A DNA stretch of 64,000 nt from an uncultured Alphaproteobacteria bacterium. Lineage in GTDB: Bacteria; Pseudomonadota; Alphaproteobacteria; RF32; CAG-239. Every line of letters begins with the position of its first letter. Position 1 is the first letter of the stretch. Positions 34,964 to 44,527 of this stretch are shown piece by piece. Location: positions 1-64,000 of the forward strand of contig CALXYB010000007.1 of NCBI GenBank assembly GCA_944392835.1, in the 5' to 3' direction. The notes under the pieces were generated by a model. That model ran no database searches and had not been told where the DNA came from. It worked only from the letters and a program-made list of their open reading frames with translations. The translations under genes were made by a program, and so were the position numbers.

Positions 34964-35761
34964 ATGTCTAATATTCATCCTTCCGCTGTTGTTGAAGATG
35001 GTGCTCAGATTGCGGCCAGTGCAAAAATAGGTCCTTTATGCTATGTGAGCAGCCGTGCGAAAATCGGTGAAAATGTACAACTGATTGCTCATGTTACGAT
35101 TTTGGGCGACACCACCATCGGCGAAGGGACGATTGTATTTCCGGGAGCCGTTTTGGGGGCCGGTCCGCAAGACCATGGTAATGAGTTTAAGGAAGAGGCT
35201 AAACTGATTATCGGCAAACGCAATATTATTCGTGAGAATGTTACGATGCATGCCGGTACGCCGAAAGAACACTTTACAACCACAGTCGGTGATGACGGTA
35301 TGTTTATGATTAACTCCCATGTGGCTCATGACTGTGTTGTCGGTAATAATGTAATTATGACAAATAACGCTGTTATCGGCGGACATGTTCGTATCGGTGA
35401 TGGTGCGATTTTGGGTGGTAACTGTGCCGTTCACCAGTTTGTTCGTATCGGTCGCAAAGCCATGATTGGTGGTATGACGGGCGTTGACCGCGATGTTATT
35501 CCGTTTGGTATCGTTACCTGCGACAGAGGTAAATTGCGCGGTTTGAACGTTATCGGTTTGAAGCGTAGCGGTATTGATGAGAAAGTTGTTAAGTCTATCA
35601 GCCATGCTTATATGTATATCTTCAAAGGAAAAGAGGACAACTTTGAAACACGTCTGCAAAAGGCCAAAGAAAAATATAAAGACAATGAGATGGTTATGGA
35701 GCAGATTGCCTTTATTGAAGAGGCTTTAGACGGTCGTCGTAAGATTATGGTTTCCGACTAA
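34964..35761 (+). CDS. lpxA: UDP-N-acetylglucosamine acyltransferase
   Basis: A 265-aa left-handed beta-helix enzyme that starts lipid A synthesis by O-acylating UDP-GlcNAc from hydroxyacyl-ACP. Seen: IHPSAVVEDGAQIAASAKIG at the start, hexapeptide repeats, and the catalytic histidine in NSHVAHDCVVG near residue 123. The C-terminal helical domain is complete. The start is supported by GAGGA. Confidence 0.96.
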   Translation: MSNIHPSAVVEDGAQIAASAKIGPLCYVSSRAKIGENVQLIAHVTILGDTTIGEGTIVFPGAVLGAGPQDHGNEFKEEAKLIIGKRNIIRENVTMHAGTPKEHFTTTVGDDGMFMINSHVAHDCVVGNNVIMTNNAVIGGHVRIGDGAILGGNCAVHQFVRIGRKAMIGGMTGVDRDVIPFGIVTCDRGKLRGLNVIGLKRSGIDEKVVKSISHAYMYIFKGKEDNFETRLQKAKEKYKDNEMVMEQIAFIEEALDGRRKIMVSD

Positions 35762-35771
35762 ACTTTTTTAG

Positions 35772-35811
35772 GGCTTCTGGCACTACTTGTTGTGTGGCAG
35801 AAGCCTTTTTT
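35772..35811 (+). terminator. Terminator-like hairpin after lpxA
   Basis: GGCTTCTG (35772-35779) pairs with CAGAAGCC (35798-35805); six T follow. The loop is 18 nt. lpxI starts 28 bases later, so lpxI-lpxB may need its own promoter or depend on read-through. Confidence 0.7.
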
Positions 35812-35839
35812 GTTTTTATTTGTTTATCTGGTTTGAAAT

Positions 35840-36679
35840 ATGACTTCTGACTTCAAAAAACTTGGTATTATCGCCGGTGGCGGCAGTATTCCGAAAATGC
35901 TGGTTGAACATTGCCAGAAAATCAATCGGCCTTTTTTTGTGATTGCGATTGAGGGGAATGCTGATAAATCTTGGGTAAATGAGAATGTTCCGCATTTATG
36001 GATAAGAATCGGCCAAGCCGGAACGGGTTTTAAGAAGCTGCATGATGAAAAAGTTGAAGAAGTGATTATGATTGGAACAATCAAAAGACCGAGCTTTTTT
36101 GATTTGATTCCCGATATGCGGACAACGGCTTTTTTTGCTAAAATCGGAGCTAAGTCTTTGGGCGATGACGGCATTTTGCGCGCCTTGGTCAAAGAGATTG
36201 AAGCTGAAGGTATGGTTGTTCGCGGCGTGCACGAAGTGATGCAGGATTTGCTGGTTAAAAAAGGTTGTCTGACAAAGTGCAAACCGAATAAGCAAGCGCA
36301 AGAAGATATTCGCCGCGGCGTGGAAGTGGCTTTGACCTTGGGTAAGCTAGATGTCGGGCAGGCCGTGGTTGTGCAGCAAGGATTGGTTTTGGCTGTTGAG
36401 GGAATTGAGGGGACGGATGAGCTCCTTAAACGCTGCAAAGATTATAAACGTAAAGGCGATGGTGGGGTTTTGGTCAAGCTCAGAAAACCACAGCAAGATA
36501 TGCGGATTGATTTGCCAACAATCGGAGCACAAACGATTAAGCGTGCTAAAGAAAGCGGCTTGCGCGGAATTGCCGTTCATGCCGGAAATGGTTTGATTGT
36601 GGATGAAGCCGATGTGATTAAGTTGGCGGATAAAGAAGGACTTTTTGTTATCGGAGTTGAACCTAATGACTATCTCTGA
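35840..36679 (+). CDS. lpxI: UDP-2,3-diacylglucosamine pyrophosphatase LpxI
   Basis: A 279-aa protein of the LpxI (formerly DUF1009) family, the alphaproteobacterial alternative to LpxH that hydrolyses UDP-2,3-diacylglucosamine to lipid X. Seen: LGIIAGGGSIPKMLVEHC at the start and the long C-terminal domain with LPTIGAQTIKRAKESGLRG and GNGLIVDEADVI. It overlaps lpxB by 14 bases, the usual arrangement. Confidence 0.94.
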   Translation: MTSDFKKLGIIAGGGSIPKMLVEHCQKINRPFFVIAIEGNADKSWVNENVPHLWIRIGQAGTGFKKLHDEKVEEVIMIGTIKRPSFFDLIPDMRTTAFFAKIGAKSLGDDGILRALVKEIEAEGMVVRGVHEVMQDLLVKKGCLTKCKPNKQAQEDIRRGVEVALTLGKLDVGQAVVVQQGLVLAVEGIEGTDELLKRCKDYKRKGDGGVLVKLRKPQQDMRIDLPTIGAQTIKRAKESGLRGIAVHAGNGLIVDEADVIKLADKEGLFVIGVEPNDYL

Positions 36680-37835
36680 CAGAAAACTTAAAATCTATTT
36701 AGTGGCAGGGGAGCCCTCCGGAGATGCGCTCGGGGCCAGATTGATGCGTGCCATGAAGAAAAAAACAAACGGTAATGTGGAATTTTTTGGTCTCGGCGGA
36801 GATTTGATGGCAGGCGAGGGGATTAAGCCTCTGTTTGATATTTCTGATTTGGCGATTATGGGTTTGGCAGAGATTATTCCGAGTATTCCGAAAGTTTTGC
36901 GCCATATTAAGGAAACGGTTGATGATATTATCAGAGTTCAGCCGGATGTCGTGGTTACGATTGACAGTTGGAGTTTTGCTTCCAGAGTTCAGAAAGCCTT
37001 GCGCAAAAAGAAGACGGGAATCCCGCAAGTGCATTATGTCGCGCCGCAAGTTTGGGCATGGAAAAAGAAACGTGCCAAAACAATGTATAAATATGTTGAC
37101 CATTTGTTGACGCTTTTGCCGCAAGAGCCGAAATATTTTACGCCTTATCATCTGCCGACAACGTTTGTCGGGCATCCGGTGATTGAGAGCAACGTTACCA
37201 AGGGTGATGCTCAGGCTTTCAGACAGAAATATGCCATTGCGCCGGAAAAAAGGATTATTGCCGTGCTTCCGGGGTCTAGGCATAATGAAGTGGCGTGCTT
37301 GCTTCCGGTGTTTTTGGAAACAGCCAAACAGATGCACCAGATGGATGAAAACTTTTGCTTTGTAATTCCGACGGTTCAAACGGTGGCTAAGCGGGTCAAA
37401 GAAATGGTCAAAGATTGCGGCGTGGATATTTTGGTGGTGGAAACGGAAGAAGACAGGCATAATGCTTTTGTGGCCTCAGAGGCGGCAATTGCAGCTTCCG
37501 GAACGGTGGCTTTGGAATTGACTATCGCTAATATTCCGCATATTGTGGCCTACAAGGTTTCGCCGATGTCAGCAATGTTGGTTAAGCATTTTTTGCATAT
37601 TCAGTTTGTGAATTTATCTAATATTTTGCTTGGGCGGGAGATTATTCCGGAGCTTTTGCAAGAGAGGTGTATTCCGGTTAATATATTGTCTTATATGAAA
37701 AATATATTATCTCATGGCGATTGGTATGATAAACAGATGGAAGGGTTTGAGAAAGTGCGCCGTATTTTGGGAATGGGCGAGCAAACACCGAGCGAAAATG
37801 CGGCTGATGCCATATTTAAGTTGATTAAAAAGTAG
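36666..37835 (+). CDS. lpxB: Lipid-A-disaccharide synthase
   Basis: A 389-aa GT19 glycosyltransferase joining lipid X and UDP-diacylglucosamine. Seen: VAGEPSGDALGARLM near the start, HYVAPQVWAWKKKR near residue 125, VLPGSRHNE and the acceptor/donor region ASGTVALELTIANIPHIVAYK. ATG 36666, with GGAG upstream, is chosen over one at 36645. Confidence 0.95.
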   Translation: MTISDRKLKIYLVAGEPSGDALGARLMRAMKKKTNGNVEFFGLGGDLMAGEGIKPLFDISDLAIMGLAEIIPSIPKVLRHIKETVDDIIRVQPDVVVTIDSWSFASRVQKALRKKKTGIPQVHYVAPQVWAWKKKRAKTMYKYVDHLLTLLPQEPKYFTPYHLPTTFVGHPVIESNVTKGDAQAFRQKYAIAPEKRIIAVLPGSRHNEVACLLPVFLETAKQMHQMDENFCFVIPTVQTVAKRVKEMVKDCGVDILVVETEEDRHNAFVASEAAIAASGTVALELTIANIPHIVAYKVSPMSAMLVKHFLHIQFVNLSNILLGREIIPELLQERCIPVNILSYMKNILSHGDWYDKQMEGFEKVRRILGMGEQTPSENAADAIFKLIKK

Positions 37836-37851
37836 TTTTGATTTTTTTAAT

Positions 37852-37880
37852 TTGACAGAAATGTCCAAAAGTTTTATTTA
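37852..37880 (+). promoter_or_regulatory. Probable promoter upstream of a small hypothetical gene
   Basis: A perfect TTGACA -35 (37852-37857), a 17-base spacer and TATTTA (37875-37880) lie about 70 bases before the next start codon and just after lpxB. Confidence 0.6.
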
Positions 37881-37952
37881 GAAAAGAGTTTTTATTTAAG
37901 AATATGTTTAACTGCGTGAGACATTTTTGTTTTGCGCCTAAAGTTTATCATT

Positions 37953-38345
37953 ATGAACCTAAAAAAATTATGGCAGGTTTTATTTCCAAAACCGAGTTAT
38001 CCGACTAGTGATGCGGAAGTTATTGCTCTGATGCAGAGCGAGTTGCAAAAACAAAATATTCAGATAGACATATCGCCTAAGGATTTGTCTTTTGGATATT
38101 GGGTTGAGCAGGGAAAAAGTAACGTTGTTGTTGTTTATAATGTTTTTCATCATGTCGGCACAAAACGGCTGTTGCTTAAAATGGATAAAAAACTGATGCT
38201 TGTTCCTTGGACAAGTGATAATCTAATGTCAACTCCGATAGATTTGGGGGTGGACAAGGATCATTTGTTGGAAGACAGCTTTTATTGTTGGGGGCTGTTT
38301 GTTGACAAAGGTCATTTTAGTTTGTCGCGTTTTGTGAAGAACTAA
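37953..38345 (+). CDS. Hypothetical protein, about 130 aa
   Basis: Not recognised. The 130-residue protein is soluble, with no signal peptide or clear membrane span, begins MNLKKLWQVLFPKPSYPTSD and has the features of a small alpha/beta domain: an acidic helix with DAEVIALMQSELQKQ, then strands SNVVVVYNVFHHVG and KRLLLKMDKKLMLVPW. ATG 37953 is preferred to a TTG at 37932. It has a good promoter upstream and a terminator downstream, so it appears to be its own transcription unit. Confidence 0.6.
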   Translation: MNLKKLWQVLFPKPSYPTSDAEVIALMQSELQKQNIQIDISPKDLSFGYWVEQGKSNVVVVYNVFHHVGTKRLLLKMDKKLMLVPWTSDNLMSTPIDLGVDKDHLLEDSFYCWGLFVDKGHFSLSRFVKN

Positions 38346-38361
38346 AATGAAAGATTTTTTT

Positions 38362-38398
38362 AAGTTGTCAGACTGTTGAAGTTTGGCAACTTTTTTTT
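38362..38398 (+). terminator. Rho-independent terminator after the hypothetical gene
   Basis: AAGTTGTCA (38362-38370) pairs with TGGCAACTT (38384-38392), with one wobble pair, followed by a run of T to 38398. Confidence 0.75.
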
Positions 38399-38452
38399 GC
38401 ATTCTGTTTGAGTTGGCATTACATTATAGAAAAATTTTGGTCAGGGTGCAAA

Positions 38453-40501
38453 ATGCAGATTTTTCTTTATAAACTTAAAGAGATGTTTTTAGAAGAACGA
38501 GAGCGCTGGTTTATGTGGATTCCGGTGTTGTTCGGGATGGGAATCGGTGTTTATTTTTTGTTGCCTGAAGAGCCATCAAAATGGATTGTGCTCGGTGTGA
38601 TTGAGGCTTTGTTGGTGTTGGCTTACATCTGGCGGTATTCTCCGGCAAGGTTGACTGCTCTTCTGATTATAATGATTATGGCTTTGGGGTTTGCCAATAT
38701 TCAACTCAAAACGATTTATTTGGCCAGAAACGAGATTATTCCTTATGACCGCAAACTTTATCTGACGGGCAGGGTTTCCGAGCTTGGCACAAATTATCGC
38801 GGTAATCCGCGCTTTGTGTTGGAAGATGTGCGGGATTTTGATGGTAATGAGTTGAAGGGAAAATATCGCATCAGCTTGACTTCTAAGAGCTCGCAACCGC
38901 AAAATGGTCAATGTGTGGAGCTTATCGGTACGGTTTCGGCACCGCCCAGACCGAATATGGTCGGCGGGTATCAGATGGATAGAAAGCTTTTTTATGAAGG
39001 AATTACGGCGACAGGCTTTGCCGCATCGCGCGCTTTGCCAGTTGATTGTGAAAAAGAACTTCCGTTTGTGGCAAAATTAGAAAAAGCAGCATCGGATTTG
39101 AGAGCAAAAATCGTGGCAAAAATTGAGGCTGTTTTGCCTGAAGATGAAGCAGGAATTACGGCGGCAATCGTGGCCGGAGAGAGGGGCGGAATCCGCCAAG
39201 AGATTACGGAAAATTATCGTGATTCCGGTTTGGCGCATTTCTTGTCTATCTCCGGTTTGCACATGAGTATGTTGGCCGGTTTGATGTTCTTTTTGGTGCG
39301 TTTGGTACTTGCTTTGATTCCGCCGCTTTCTCTGCGCTATGATTCTAAAAAAGTGGCTGCAGTATTTGCTATTTTTATGAGTGCGGTTTATTTGGTCATA
39401 TCAGGTGCGGAGATTCCGAGCCAGAGAGCTTTTATTATGACCTTTATTGTTTTGCTCGGGGTTTTGTTCTCGCGCAAGGCTATCTCTATGCGGATGATTT
39501 CTTGGGCGGGGCTTATTGTCTTAATCCTTTCTCCACAGGCCTTAATCAGCGCCAGTTTTCAGATGTCTTTTGCGGCTGTGGTGGCATTGATTGCTTTTTA
39601 TGAGCGGTTTGCGGCACCATTGCATCGGTTCTTAAACGGTTCAAGAGATGACGGACTTTCTTTGCCGGTTAAGATTTTGCGCATTGTCTTTGCTTATGTT
39701 TTGGGTATTTTGGTTTCGGATTTGGTGGCGAGTTTGGCAACTTTGCCTTTCTCTATTTATCATTTTAATCAGATTGCATTATACACGACTTTCGGCAATC
39801 TTTTAGCCGGACCGATTATCGGTTTGGTGATTATGCCTTTTGTGCTGATTGCGCTTTTGCTGATGCCGTTTAATTTGGAGGTTTTGGCGCTTAAAATTGT
39901 TGGTTTTGGTGTAGAAAAAGTCAATGAAATTACGGCTTATGTTGGCTCAATGCCTGAGGCCGGATATCGGGTTGTGGCAATGCCTTTTTGGGGATTGTTG
40001 CTGATTGTGCTTGGCGGTTTGTGGTTGTGTATTTGGCGGTTGAAATGGCGTTTGTGGGGCTGGATTTTAATCGTTGTTGGCAGTTTGAGTATCCTTACAG
40101 TCAGAATTCCAAATGTTATGGCGGATAAGTATGGTGAAGTTTTTGCGCTCAAGGATGAGCAAGGCAAGCTGGTTATTCTGCCATCTCGCGGAAACAGCTT
40201 TACCAAGAAGATTTGGCTGGAAAAGACAGCTAATAAAAAGCTTTCAAAAGAAGATAGTCGTCAGTTGAAAAAGATTTTTGACGGAAAGCTGATAGATAAA
40301 TCTTGGCTTGATTTGGAATGTGATGAACGTGAATGCTTATATAAAAACGCTGTTAAAATCATCAAGTTTGGCGGCGTGGAAGTTGACGGACAAGAAGTTG
40401 ATTTGCATAAGGCAGACGGTGCGCGCTTCTTTATTGGCAAAGACGGCAAGGTCGTAACTGAGACGGTTCGCGGTTATACGGGGAAACGCCCTTGGAACTG
40501 A
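38453..40501 (+). CDS. comEC: ComEC/Rec2-type DNA uptake channel
   Basis: A 682-aa polytopic protein transporting single-stranded DNA across the inner membrane during transformation. Seen: two N-terminal spans, a periplasmic DUF4131-like OB region (about 95-210), then the Competence domain with the signature SGLAHFLSISGLHMSMLAGL near residue 263 and about eight further spans. The C-terminal part (about 565-682) shows no HxHxDH motif, so the metallo-beta-lactamase domain of longer ComEC proteins is missing or unrecognisable. AGGGTG lies before ATG 38453. dprA in this window fits a competence role. Confidence 0.88.
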   Translation: MQIFLYKLKEMFLEERERWFMWIPVLFGMGIGVYFLLPEEPSKWIVLGVIEALLVLAYIWRYSPARLTALLIIMIMALGFANIQLKTIYLARNEIIPYDRKLYLTGRVSELGTNYRGNPRFVLEDVRDFDGNELKGKYRISLTSKSSQPQNGQCVELIGTVSAPPRPNMVGGYQMDRKLFYEGITATGFAASRALPVDCEKELPFVAKLEKAASDLRAKIVAKIEAVLPEDEAGITAAIVAGERGGIRQEITENYRDSGLAHFLSISGLHMSMLAGLMFFLVRLVLALIPPLSLRYDSKKVAAVFAIFMSAVYLVISGAEIPSQRAFIMTFIVLLGVLFSRKAISMRMISWAGLIVLILSPQALISASFQMSFAAVVALIAFYERFAAPLHRFLNGSRDDGLSLPVKILRIVFAYVLGILVSDLVASLATLPFSIYHFNQIALYTTFGNLLAGPIIGLVIMPFVLIALLLMPFNLEVLALKIVGFGVEKVNEITAYVGSMPEAGYRVVAMPFWGLLLIVLGGLWLCIWRLKWRLWGWILIVVGSLSILTVRIPNVMADKYGEVFALKDEQGKLVILPSRGNSFTKKIWLEKTANKKLSKEDSRQLKKIFDGKLIDKSWLDLECDERECLYKNAVKIIKFGGVEVDGQEVDLHKADGARFFIGKDGKVVTETVRGYTGKRPWN

Positions 40502-40573
40502 TAAAGGCTTTGACTTGGGAACAGTAAAAGAGTATAATAAGAGAAGTTTATATTAGAAACAGAGGATGAAAAA

Positions 40574-40978
40574 ATGAGTGTGGAAGTGGTTTTGCCTTAT
40601 CCCTCACAAGCGGCGGTTAATTTTCAGCTTTTGGCCGGTTTTATGAAAAAAGCTGCTGATTTTGCCGATGATACGGGGCGCAAGCTTTTAAAAGTCTTTA
40701 AAGCCGTTGTCATAACAGATGATGCCGATGGTGAGTGTCGCAAAGAAGATATGATTGATTTGGCGCGCCACGAGGCTTTTTTAGAGTTGGTTAAAAGACC
40801 GGAAACGGTTGATGAGGAAATGTATCGTAAGGTGTTTTATGAAAAGCTCAAACGCGTTTTGACCAACTTGGTTATGCTTGAGGATATTCCGCTTTATCAG
40901 GTTTTGACCGAGCAAGAGCAGCGCGTGATTGACGGTGTTTTTGATAAATTATTGAAGTTGGCAGAGACGGAGGAATAA
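40574..40978 (+). CDS. Hypothetical protein, 134 aa
   Basis: Not recognised. A charged, mostly helical soluble protein (MSVEVVLPYPSQAAVNFQLL, later KRPETVDEEMYRKVFYEKLK and VLTEQEQRVIDGVFDKLLKL) without signal peptide or membrane spans. AGAGGATG lies before the start. It is 3 bases from the next small gene, with which it is presumably co-transcribed. Confidence 0.65.
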   Translation: MSVEVVLPYPSQAAVNFQLLAGFMKKAADFADDTGRKLLKVFKAVVITDDADGECRKEDMIDLARHEAFLELVKRPETVDEEMYRKVFYEKLKRVLTNLVMLEDIPLYQVLTEQEQRVIDGVFDKLLKLAETEE

Positions 40979-40981
40979 GCT

Positions 40982-41167
40982 ATGGCTATTGAAGTTTCTA
41001 AGGAAAAATTTAAATCTACCGTCGGCTTGGGGATGCAACATGCTAATGTTCAGATACGTGAGGTGGTAACCGCTTTGTCTGAATATAACAAAGAGCAGAA
41101 AAAAGATGAGACTAAGCAAGAGCTTAGCCCCAAGGTTTTGGAAAAGTTAACAAGCAGAGAATATTAA
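40982..41167 (+). CDS. Hypothetical small protein, 61 aa
   Basis: Not recognised. A 61-aa, lysine- and glutamate-rich helical protein (KFKSTVGLGMQHANVQIREV and a charged tail NKEQKKDETKQELSPKVLEK). It begins 3 bases after the 134-aa gene, and GGAGGAATAAGCT supplies a ribosome site overlapping the upstream stop codon, which supports it as a real gene. Confidence 0.6.
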   Translation: MAIEVSKEKFKSTVGLGMQHANVQIREVVTALSEYNKEQKKDETKQELSPKVLEKLTSREY

Positions 41168-41283
41168 TGCCACCCTTAAAGTGTGTTTTTGTTTGTGTAT
41201 ATTATTTTAGTTGTTGACTTACGGCTTTAGTTAGGTTACAGAGTAATCTATACTAAAGTTTTAATTTTATAAGGGAAAATTAT

Positions 41284-42903
41284 ATGTTTGTTTCTGAGCC
41301 TACAAATGTCAGAAAAAATCTAAAATCTCTTGTGTTAAGAATAATTTCAACAATTGTAAATTTTTTTAGTCATAATAAGTTGATTTTTGCAAAATCGTTT
41401 TTTGTTTTGGTTATGTTAGCCTTTTCGGCTGTTCAGTTTAATATTCTGTTTTTTTCCGTAATTGAAGCTTTTTTAATTTTGTTTTTGGGATGCTTTATAA
41501 AAAAATGGTATCTCTTATTGCTTTGGGGGTGTGTGCTTCTTTTGCATATTATACAGATACTTAATGTTATACAGACAGGTAAATATATTGAACCATTAAC
41601 TTTGTTAAATATGCATTCTGCCGCTGATATTGGCTTTAGAAATATATTGTTTTTGTTTCTTTTGGGCGGAATGTGTATCTTTATTTATCTTTTCAAGCTA
41701 CCTAAAAAATCAATCAGCCTAAAAAAATGTTTTGTTTTCTTTGTTGGTTTTTTGATTGTAGAGTTGTGTTGTAAAGATATTTTGCCTGTTAATGCGGCGA
41801 TGCGTTCTGTGAAAAAAGCGTATGCTCAGGCTTTTTTTGTTCCTAAGTATGAAGACGGAAAGGAGTTTTTAAGAAAAAACGTTTTTGAGCCTAAAAATAA
41901 TTTGTGGAAAAATCCTTCAATGCGAAATAATAATGTTGTTCTTATTTTTACGGAAGGATTGTCGTCAGTTGTTTTATCTGAGAAACTTACTCCGAATATG
42001 TATAAACTGTTAAAATCAGGCTTTAATGTGGAAAATTATTATAATCATACGGCCGCTACATATCGGGGAATTAAAGGGCAATTAATGTCTGGTTTCTTAT
42101 ATTTAGGCGGCAAAAAAAATGCTGTTACAAAAATGTATGAAAAACACAAAGCACATAAGGCGGAGACCTTGGAAAGTATTTTGCGAGATAGAGGGTATTC
42201 TACGGTTTTTGTTTCTCCTCATGCCAGAATGCATTATTTTAACGAGTTTATAGAAAATATCGGTTTCCAAAAGGTTGTTAATGAAGAGGAGGATTTGTCT
42301 GATAAAAAGCTATATGCGAATTTGACAAGAGAATTTGATAAGCTTGCAGAAAAGAAGAAACCTTTTTTTCTTGTTACTTATGTCTTAGGTTCTCATTTTG
42401 GTTTAGATTCTCCGGATTTGAAATATGGGGATGGAACAAATAGTTATTTGAATAAGTTTTATAATCAAGACTTTTGGTTTGGTAAGTTTCTAAAAGAATT
42501 TGAAAAGAGTCCAGCTTCTGAGAATACAATATTAGTGTTTACGGCTGATCATGCTTCTTATCCCAGTGCTGATTTTATAAGTACTTTTGCTTCAAAGAGT
42601 AATCTATTTGCTGATGAAATGCCTTTAGTTATTTATAAAAAGGGAATGAAACCGCAAATTTTTGATGCCAAAGGTGTAAACTCTTTGGCGTTGGCTCCGA
42701 CAATCTTAAATATTTTGGGCGTTTCCAAAGCGCAAAATCATTTTTTAGGAAGTTCTTTATTTGATAAGGTTGAACGTAAGCCGTACGAGTATATGTATGT
42801 TGAGGGAACTAATTGTCATAGCCTTGTAAATGGTTCATATGTAGAAAATCGTTTTAATAAGGATTGTTTGATTGCAAAAAAATATTACGATTATGCAGGG
42901 TAG
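41284..42903 (+). CDS. Sulfatase-fold membrane transferase (LtaS/EptA-like)
   Basis: A 539-aa protein of the alkaline phosphatase superfamily. About five hydrophobic spans cover residues 15-165, followed by a periplasmic catalytic domain. Seen: NVVLIFTEGLSS near residue 218 with the first metal ligands, TPNMYKLLKSGF, a probable Thr nucleophile in HTAATYRGIKG near residue 257, and TILVFTADHASYP near residue 418 with the Asp-His metal pair. Such enzymes move phosphoethanolamine or phosphoglycerol to lipid A, glycans or polymers. The exact substrate cannot be told. The nearest neighbours, small unknown genes and the reverse prfC, give no clue. Confidence 0.78.
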   Translation: MFVSEPTNVRKNLKSLVLRIISTIVNFFSHNKLIFAKSFFVLVMLAFSAVQFNILFFSVIEAFLILFLGCFIKKWYLLLLWGCVLLLHIIQILNVIQTGKYIEPLTLLNMHSAADIGFRNILFLFLLGGMCIFIYLFKLPKKSISLKKCFVFFVGFLIVELCCKDILPVNAAMRSVKKAYAQAFFVPKYEDGKEFLRKNVFEPKNNLWKNPSMRNNNVVLIFTEGLSSVVLSEKLTPNMYKLLKSGFNVENYYNHTAATYRGIKGQLMSGFLYLGGKKNAVTKMYEKHKAHKAETLESILRDRGYSTVFVSPHARMHYFNEFIENIGFQKVVNEEEDLSDKKLYANLTREFDKLAEKKKPFFLVTYVLGSHFGLDSPDLKYGDGTNSYLNKFYNQDFWFGKFLKEFEKSPASENTILVFTADHASYPSADFISTFASKSNLFADEMPLVIYKKGMKPQIFDAKGVNSLALAPTILNILGVSKAQNHFLGSSLFDKVERKPYEYMYVEGTNCHSLVNGSYVENRFNKDCLIAKKYYDYAG

Positions 42904-42919
42904 CATAATCGTAATATTT

Positions 42920-44506
42920 TTAGAAGATTTGTTCGCGGGTTTTGCGCAAGACAATCTTTGGAAAATCCTCGCTGACTTTGTTTAGATGCCAAGCATTGCG
43001 CGCCAAGAAGACGGTTGCACCGTCGTGGTCTTCGGCAATGCTGATTTGGTTGGTGTCTAAAAACTTTTTCATAACAGTTTTATCATCACATTCAACCCAA
43101 CGTGCGGTATAATATTGTGTCGGTTCAAAGGCAACGGGAATATTAAACTCCGTGCGGATGCGGTCCGCCATAACCTCAAACTGCAAAGCTCCGACAACGC
43201 CGACAATCCATTCGGCACCGACAATCGGCTTAAATACACTGGCTCCGCCTTCTTCGGCAATCTGCTGCAAAGCGTTGCCCAAATGTTTGGATTTCAGTGG
43301 GTCTAAAGCTCTGACGCTCTTTAATAACTCAGGAGCAAAACTCGGAATGCCGGTGAAATGCAATTTTTCGCCTTCGGTCAAAGTATCCCCGATACGAAGC
43401 TGGCCGTGGTTCGGGATGCCGATGATGTCTCCAGCATAAGCATCTTCCGCAAGCTCACGTTCTTGTGCCAAAAACATAACCGGGGTCGGAACTTTCAAAC
43501 CTTTTCCCGTACGAACCTGAGTTAAGGTCATGCCGCGTTTGAAGTGGCCGGAACAAATGCGCATAAAAGCAATACGGTCGCGGTGCTTGGGGTCCATATT
43601 GGCCTGTATTTTGAAAACGAATCCGGTAACTTTGTTTTCTTCCGGCTTAACGGTTCTTTCCGCGGCGGGTTGTTCGCGCGGGGTGGGGGCCAGATTATGT
43701 AAGCCTTCCAATACTTCTTTGACACCAAAGTTGTTAATGGCGCTGCCAAAGAAGACAGGCGTCAAAGCTCCCGCTAAATATAATTCTTTATCAAAAGCCG
43801 GACAAAGCTCTCTGACCATGGTTACATCTTCACGCAGTTTGGCTACGGCGTGTGCCGGAAGTAAGCTGTCTAATTTGGGGTCGTCCAAACCTTTGCAGGT
43901 TTCAATCGTAGAGTTGATGAGCGATTTGCTTCCGGTTTTGTTCATCAAAATCAGTTGGTCATTTAAGAGGTCATAACAACCCAAAAAATCTTTGCCCATA
44001 CCAATAGGCCAGCTTGCAGGCGTTACATCTAAAGCCAAAGTTTTTTCAATGTCGTCCAACAGGCAGAATGGGTCTTGGCCTTCGCGGTCTAATTTGTTGA
44101 TGAAAGTGATAATCGGAACATTGCGCAAACGGCAAACTTCAAAAAGTTTTTTGGTTTGGCTTTCAATACCTTTTGCTGAGTCTAAAACCATAACGGCCGA
44201 ATCGACAGCGGTTAAAACACGATAGGTGTCTTCGGAGAAGTCTTCGTGGCCCGGTGTATCAAGCAGATTAAACGTAATATTTTCATATTCAAAATTCATT
44301 ACCGAAGAGGCAACGGAAATACCACGTTCTTGCTCAACCTTCATCCAGTCTGAATGGGCATGGCGGTTTTCGCCGCGTGCTTTGACGGCACCTGCTTGTT
44401 GGATGGCACCGCCGAAAAGTAAAAGTTTTTCGGTTAAAGTGGTTTTACCCGCGTCAGGGTGCGAGATAATCGCAAAGGTTTTTCTCGGATTTATGGTATT
44501 ATTCAT
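42920..44506 (-). CDS. prfC: Peptide chain release factor 3
   Basis: A 528-aa translational GTPase that removes RF1/RF2 from the ribosome. Seen: the P-loop ISHPDAGKTTLTEKLL, the RF3 G2 region QEQERGISVASSVM, DTPGHEDFSEDTYR (G3), FINKLDRE (G4), and the domain II-III architecture of RF3. It follows a lipoprotein gene on the same strand with 21 bases between. Confidence 0.96.
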   Translation of the reverse strand: MNNTINPRKTFAIISHPDAGKTTLTEKLLLFGGAIQQAGAVKARGENRHAHSDWMKVEQERGISVASSVMNFEYENITFNLLDTPGHEDFSEDTYRVLTAVDSAVMVLDSAKGIESQTKKLFEVCRLRNVPIITFINKLDREGQDPFCLLDDIEKTLALDVTPASWPIGMGKDFLGCYDLLNDQLILMNKTGSKSLINSTIETCKGLDDPKLDSLLPAHAVAKLREDVTMVRELCPAFDKELYLAGALTPVFFGSAINNFGVKEVLEGLHNLAPTPREQPAAERTVKPEENKVTGFVFKIQANMDPKHRDRIAFMRICSGHFKRGMTLTQVRTGKGLKVPTPVMFLAQERELAEDAYAGDIIGIPNHGQLRIGDTLTEGEKLHFTGIPSFAPELLKSVRALDPLKSKHLGNALQQIAEEGGASVFKPIVGAEWIVGVVGALQFEVMADRIRTEFNIPVAFEPTQYYTARWVECDDKTVMKKFLDTNQISIAEDHDGATVFLARNAWHLNKVSEDFPKIVLRKTREQIF

Positions 44507-44527
44507 TTTTATTATTACTTCTATTTA

